DNA of 8,108 bases from Thermoplasmata archaeon (GTDB lineage: Archaea > Thermoplasmatota > Thermoplasmata > WALJ01). Under the pieces are notes generated by a model. It saw nothing but the letters and a program-made list of their open reading frames with translations. It did not search any database and was not told the origin of the DNA. Both the position numbers and the translations under genes were made by a program. Below are positions 5,027 to 8,108 of this stretch, one piece after another (positions within the stretch are counted from its first letter, which is position 1; each line of letters starts with the position of its first letter). The stretch spans positions 1 to 8,108 of the forward strand of contig WALJ01000120.1 in the NCBI GenBank assembly GCA_015522885.1, written 5' to 3'.

Positions 5027-6169
5027 ATGAAAGGAAAATACACAATGGTGGTGATGGCAATCTTTGCTTCACTGATGGCAGTGAGCTTCAGCGGAATATC
5101 GACTCCGGCGAGCTATTCGTTCTCATACGATGACCCTGCAGGTGATGTAACGAACGCAAACGTGGACCTCACGCACGTACAGGCATCTCTGGAGGGCTCT
5201 GACGTAGTATTTGAGTTGACCGTCTCCGGCAACATCGTGGATTCCTCGGAATATTCATATATGATAACCGTGACATCGACAACGGACACAAGCAATTATA
5301 GCGCTCCGAGTGCCGTAATCACATATATGAACGGGAGCGCCATGTATATGGGCAACGGCGGCTACTTTTCGATAAACGCGACAAAATCCGCCGGCACACT
5401 GACAATACCGGTTCCCTCTTCCTCATTCCAGAACTTCACAGGCTTCTATCTATCCATGGCTTCTGCGGTATGTACAACCGATTACACTACGGACCTCATC
5501 ATGCCTGGACTGACAGGCAGTGGCGGTTCTGAAGGTTCCGGCGGAACAGGCAGTGAGGAAAACCATGGTACGGACCCCACGACAGAAACACCGACTGACA
5601 CGTCGATAAGCGTGGATATAACGGAAGTGAAGATAGACATCAAAAAAGTGGACAACGGCCAGAACTGGCAGATGAAAGAGACAGTCAAGGGGACGACAAG
5701 TGGAGTCGACCATGTATCCCTGAACTTCGTGGCATATTTCAAGAACGGAACCCATGTATGGAGCGGCTGGATGAAAGGGCCCATTAGTCCGCCCTCTATG
5801 AATCCCCCAGGAATGACCGTGAACGAAATGAGCTTCAACAGCACAAGCGGTAACTGGAACACATGGGAACTAAACATAGACATTAAAGTGCCTGTAAGTA
5901 CGGCATCAGACCCGATGACAGCGCATACGGTAGATATAAGCAAAGTGAGGATATATGCAAGAGCCTTTGCAGATGCAAATGAAACCCAGTGGAACCAGGA
6001 TTACTACGAGTTCACTCCGAGCACCTCTGAAACCTCCGTGAGCTACGACAGCACATCCTCCGGCGGTTCAGGAAGCTCCGGTGGCGGCATCCCCGGTTTC
6101 GAAGCTGTGGTGGCAATAGCCGCTCTCTCCATAGCAGGTCTCGCATACACATACAGGAGAAAGCATTAA
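5027..6169 (+). CDS. Secreted surface protein with PGF-CTERM-type sorting tail
   Basis: A 380-aa protein with a signal peptide (about 1-28, hydrophobic core VVMAIFASLMAVSF). A beta-rich domain follows (about 30-155, opening SFSYDDPAGDVTNANVDLTH), then a Gly/Ser/Thr/Glu linker (161-193), a second beta-rich domain (about 194-335), a Gly/Ser stalk (341-354), and the tail IPGFEAVVAIAALSIAGLAY plus TYRRKH. PGF, a hydrophobic helix and a basic end define the PGF-CTERM signal processed by archaeosortase A, which removes the tail and allows lipid anchoring. Seven N-glycosylation sequons (N90, N102, N117, N136, N240, N271, N318) fit an exposed location. The DPAGDV opening recalls DOMON-like sugar- or haem-binding modules, but no ligand residues are identifiable; function unknown. 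Start chosen by GGTGA at 5017-5021. Confidence 0.85.
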   Translation: MKGKYTMVVMAIFASLMAVSFSGISTPASYSFSYDDPAGDVTNANVDLTHVQASLEGSDVVFELTVSGNIVDSSEYSYMITVTSTTDTSNYSAPSAVITYMNGSAMYMGNGGYFSINATKSAGTLTIPVPSSSFQNFTGFYLSMASAVCTTDYTTDLIMPGLTGSGGSEGSGGTGSEENHGTDPTTETPTDTSISVDITEVKIDIKKVDNGQNWQMKETVKGTTSGVDHVSLNFVAYFKNGTHVWSGWMKGPISPPSMNPPGMTVNEMSFNSTSGNWNTWELNIDIKVPVSTASDPMTAHTVDISKVRIYARAFADANETQWNQDYYEFTPSTSETSVSYDSTSSGGSGSSGGGIPGFEAVVAIAALSIAGLAYTYRRKH

Positions 6170-6184
6170 GCGGAACACAAAACC

Positions 6185-6203
6185 CTTTCCATTTTCTGTT
6201 TTC
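6185..6203 (+). terminator. Probable T-rich terminator
   Basis: A pyrimidine-rich tract (CCCTTTCCATTTTCTGTTTTC) begins shortly after the stop of the surface protein gene and before the fen promoter. No strong hairpin is visible; the call rests on T-richness, the usual archaeal signal. Confidence 0.4.
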
Positions 6204-6211
6204 ATGAGTTA

Positions 6212-6222
6212 AACTATTAAAT
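6212..6222 (+). promoter_or_regulatory. TATA box for fen
   Basis: AACTATTAAAT is an AT-rich TATA-like element centred about 25 nt upstream of ATG 6242. No ribosome-binding site precedes that ATG, so a leaderless mRNA is likely. Confidence 0.5.
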
Positions 6223-6241
6223 AACACTCCTATTTCGGTCC

Positions 6242-7261
6242 ATGGGCGTAAAACTATCGGGAATAATCGAATCCGAGCCGAGAAAGATGCGGGACTTCAA
6301 CGGGTGGACAATAGCGATAGATGCCTATAACACAATTTATCAGTTCCTTTCCATAATCCGGCAGCCGGACGGCACACCCCTTGTGGACAGGATGGGCAGG
6401 GTGACATCCCATCTCTCAGGTCTCCTTTACAGAACCACTAATCTCGTCGAGAACGGGATAAAGCCGGTGTATGTCTTCGACGGAAAACCGGACGAACTCA
6501 AGAACAACACGATTGCACAGAGAAAGGCCGTGAAAGAGAAAGCGAGGAAGGAGTATGAAAAAGCCATCGAAGAGGGGGACCTCGAAAAAGCGAGAACGAA
6601 GGCGCAGGCCACATCGAAGCTCACATGGGACATGGTGGATGAATCCAAAAAACTGCTCGAGTTCATGGGAATCCCCTATGTTCAGGCGCCATCTGAAGGA
6701 GAAGCACAGGCCAGTTATATGAGCGCAAAGGGAGATGTTAATGCGGCAGCGTCGCAGGATTACGATTCTCTGCTCTTCGGCGCTCCACTTCTTATAAGAA
6801 ACCTCACGATAACAGGCCGACGCAAGCTCCCCAGAAAGAGGATATACGTGAACATAGAGCCCGAACTGATAGACACCGAAAAAAACCTGAAAAGGCTCGG
6901 TTTAACGAGAAAGCAGCTGGTAGAAATCGGGATTCTGGTGGGCACGGACTTCAACGAGGGTATAAGAGGTATAGGCCCGAAAAAAGCCCTGAAACTGATA
7001 GAAAAGCACGGGACACTGGAAAATATCATTAAGGCCAAGGAATATGAGATTTCGAATTATGAGAGGATAAGGGATATGTTCCTTAATCCCAAGGTCACGG
7101 ACGACTATGTTCTCGAATGGAAAAACCCCGATTCCGAAGGAATAAGAGAGTATCTCTGCAGAAAAAAGGATTTCTCGGAAAACAGGGTTTCGGCAGCCGT
7201 CAAGAGGCTTAAGGATGCCAGAAAGAAGGCCGCACAGACAACCCTTGATTCGTGGTTTTGA
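6242..7261 (+). CDS. fen: Flap endonuclease 1 (FEN-1)
   Basis: A 339-aa structure-specific nuclease that removes 5' flaps during Okazaki fragment maturation and long-patch repair. The metal-binding acidic residues are all in place: D27 (IAIDAYN), D80 (VFDGKPDE), E152 and E154 (APSEGEAQ), D173 and D175 (SQDYDSL) and D236 (GTDFNEG). The helix-hairpin-helix DNA-binding segment GIRGIGPKKALKLIEKHG follows. The C terminus ends QTTLDSWF, a PCNA-interacting box. Glycine at position 2 after the start methionine, normal in the family, supports ATG 6242. Length is typical and the gene looks intact. It has its own promoter and ends base-to-base with the convergent AhpD-like gene, with no gap. Confidence 0.97.
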   Translation: MGVKLSGIIESEPRKMRDFNGWTIAIDAYNTIYQFLSIIRQPDGTPLVDRMGRVTSHLSGLLYRTTNLVENGIKPVYVFDGKPDELKNNTIAQRKAVKEKARKEYEKAIEEGDLEKARTKAQATSKLTWDMVDESKKLLEFMGIPYVQAPSEGEAQASYMSAKGDVNAAASQDYDSLLFGAPLLIRNLTITGRRKLPRKRIYVNIEPELIDTEKNLKRLGLTRKQLVEIGILVGTDFNEGIRGIGPKKALKLIEKHGTLENIIKAKEYEISNYERIRDMFLNPKVTDDYVLEWKNPDSEGIREYLCRKKDFSENRVSAAVKRLKDARKKAAQTTLDSWF

Positions 7262-7603
7262 TCAGCCTTTTTCGAAGTCGTCCGCCGCCTGTATGACGAG
7301 CTGCATATACATCAGCGCCGGACTGCCAGCCATCGTAACAGCCACAAAGGAAGCTTCCATGATCTCGTCTCTCGTGGCGCCGGCATCTACCGCATTCTTC
7401 ACATGAAATGCTATGCACCAGTGGCATTTCGTAGCCACGGAAAGTGCAACGGCGATGAGCTCCTTATCCTTTGTCGAAAGGGCTTTGGGCTTTCCCGTGG
7501 CTCTCAAAAGCCCCATGAAGGCCCTCGTTTCCTCCGGATATTTCTTCCTCATCTTCATTATGCTCGTGTGTATCTCATTGACAACTCTGTTCATGTCTTC
7601 CAT
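7262..7603 (-). CDS. Carboxymuconolactone decarboxylase / AhpD-like family protein
   Basis: A 113-aa single-domain protein. The family signature is clear: residues 58-67, TKCHWCIAFH, give the CxxC pair (C60, C63) and H67, followed by AVDAGATRDEIMEA. In AhpD these residues form a thiol relay that reduces alkyl-hydroperoxidase components; many archaeal members have no assigned substrate, and no AhpC or peroxiredoxin gene is nearby. ATG 7603 fits the family length and has GTGAT just upstream and a TATA box about 33 nt away. An open frame extends to 7702, but the extra residues have no family counterpart and would cross the promoter. The stop codon abuts that of fen (convergent). Confidence 0.88.
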   Translation of the reverse strand: MEDMNRVVNEIHTSIMKMRKKYPEETRAFMGLLRATGKPKALSTKDKELIAVALSVATKCHWCIAFHVKNAVDAGATRDEIMEASFVAVTMAGSPALMYMQLVIQAADDFEKG

Positions 7604-7632
7604 ATTATCACGGAGGAAGATGTTCACACGCC

Positions 7633-7640
7633 GTATATAA
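7633..7640 (-). promoter_or_regulatory. TATA box for the AhpD-like gene
   Basis: TTATATAC on the minus strand, centred about 33 nt from ATG 7603. Transcription would start near 7611, leaving a very short leader that contains GTGAT. Confidence 0.5.
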
Positions 7641-7676
7641 GACTTCTCATGAAATTCCCCGAGTATGGTGAAAAAG

Positions 7677-7684
7677 CCTAAATA
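7677..7684 (+). promoter_or_regulatory. TATA box for the NifX-like gene
   Basis: CCTAAATA is preceded by GAAAAAG, a possible TFB-recognition element. The centre is about 25 nt from ATG 7705, and no ribosome-binding site precedes that ATG, so the mRNA is probably leaderless. Confidence 0.5.
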
Positions 7685-7704
7685 ACGGGGGCGAATGAGC
7701 AACT

Positions 7705-8079
7705 ATGAGAATTGCAATACCCAGCATTGATGACAAAGGACTCGACAGCGAGGTCAGCCAGCATTTCGGAAGGACCGGTTTCTATACTTTTGTGGATTTC
7801 GAAGGCGAGGAGATAAGCGATGTTGAAGTGTTGTCCGTACCTTTTGAAGGTCACGGCCCGGGAGACCTGCCGAACTTCGTTAAAGAGCACGGCGGAGAGA
7901 TGGTCGTTGCCTATGGGATGGGGCAGAGAGCCATTGATTTCTTCAACGACATGGGCATAAAGGTCGTAACCGGTGCATACGGAAAAATTTCTGATGTCAT
8001 AGACGCTCTCATAGAGCAAAAACTCGTTGTGGACAAAAACTGGAAAGAGCACGGGGACTTCGGGGAGCAAAATCACTGA
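7705..8079 (+). CDS. NifX/NifB-type dinitrogenase iron-molybdenum cofactor-binding family protein
   Basis: A 124-aa single-domain protein of the FeMo-cofactor-binding (Nitro_FeMo-Co) family. It begins MRIAIPSIDDKGLDSEVSQH and continues FGRTGFYTFVDF. The typical HGPGDLPNFVKEHG, YGMGQRAIDFF and GIKVVTGAYGKISDVIDAL segments follow in order, which is the ribonuclease-H-like fold of the family. Members outside nitrogenase clusters are common in archaea and anaerobes and have been linked to iron-sulfur or molybdenum cofactor handling; none of the other genes here belongs to nitrogen fixation, so a NifX role is unlikely. The C terminus (NWKEHGDFGEQNH) lacks the cysteine/histidine cluster of some relatives. 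Divergent from the AhpD-like gene. Confidence 0.88.
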   Translation: MRIAIPSIDDKGLDSEVSQHFGRTGFYTFVDFEGEEISDVEVLSVPFEGHGPGDLPNFVKEHGGEMVVAYGMGQRAIDFFNDMGIKVVTGAYGKISDVIDALIEQKLVVDKNWKEHGDFGEQNH

Positions 8080-8092
8080 ACGGATTTTGTCT

Positions 8093-8099
8093 ATATAAG
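8093..8099 (+). promoter_or_regulatory. TATA-like element at the right edge
   Basis: TATATAA shortly after the stop of the NifX-like gene would start transcription near 8118, beyond the window, probably for a following plus-strand gene. Only the sequence match supports it. Confidence 0.35.
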
Positions 8100-8108
8100 A
8101 ACGACATG

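Noticed and set aside
5482..5943. A 153-codon frame antisense to the surface protein gene
   Set aside because: The sense frame has a signal peptide, sequons and sorting tail in order; the antisense frame is hydrophobic shadow sequence with no family features.
7604..7702. N-terminal extension of the AhpD-like protein
   Set aside because: It would run through both divergent promoters and adds residues not usual for the family; ATG 7603 has a suitable leader.
1..8108. CRISPR array, tRNA or rRNA genes
   Set aside because: No regularly spaced direct repeats and no tRNA- or rRNA-like sequence were seen on either strand.

Overview
The window looks archaeal, probably from a euryarchaeal lineage such as Thermoplasmatota or a relative; the exact taxon cannot be read from the sequence. 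The evidence is a FEN-1 flap endonuclease with a C-terminal PCNA-binding tail, an archaetidylserine synthase/decarboxylase pair, a surface protein with a PGF-CTERM-type tail, and TATA boxes about 25 nt upstream of several start codons, which suggests leaderless transcripts.

Left end (1-1316, minus strand): the most unusual part. A methyltransferase gene (269-1021) is bounded by the sequence features of an integron gene cassette. Its 3' side carries an attC-like site (145-226). Its 5' side begins at a G^TTATAC junction (1065/1066) that is the exact complement of the attC R'' box. A second cassette starts straight after the attC site and holds the first 34 codons of another probable methyltransferase, cut by the window edge. 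Upstream of cassette 1, a promoter-like TATA box precedes two tiny ORFs chained by ATGA overlaps into the cassette gene. Both cassettes look AT-richer than the rest. No integrase gene is visible.

Middle (1316-4937): an acyl-CoA synthetase (minus) and an unrecognised 196-aa protein (plus) diverge from a shared TATA-like element. Next come asd and pssA (minus, overlapping, asd first), which would make archaetidylethanolamine from CDP-archaeol and serine. The 3' end of pssA overlaps the 3' end of the unrecognised gene.

Right part (4938-8108): a secreted, probably glycosylated and lipid-anchored PGF-CTERM protein diverges from asd. It is followed by fen (plus), a small AhpD-like carboxymuconolactone decarboxylase family protein (minus, tail to tail with fen), and a NifX/NifB-type FeMo-cofactor-binding family protein (plus, divergent from the AhpD-like gene). 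The final bases hold a TATA-like element for a gene beyond the window.

Functionally, pssA/asd and the PGF-CTERM protein may be linked, because haloarchaeal work ties archaetidylethanolamine synthesis to archaeosortase-dependent lipid anchoring. The other genes look like independent housekeeping units, with the cassette region as an acquired accessory island.
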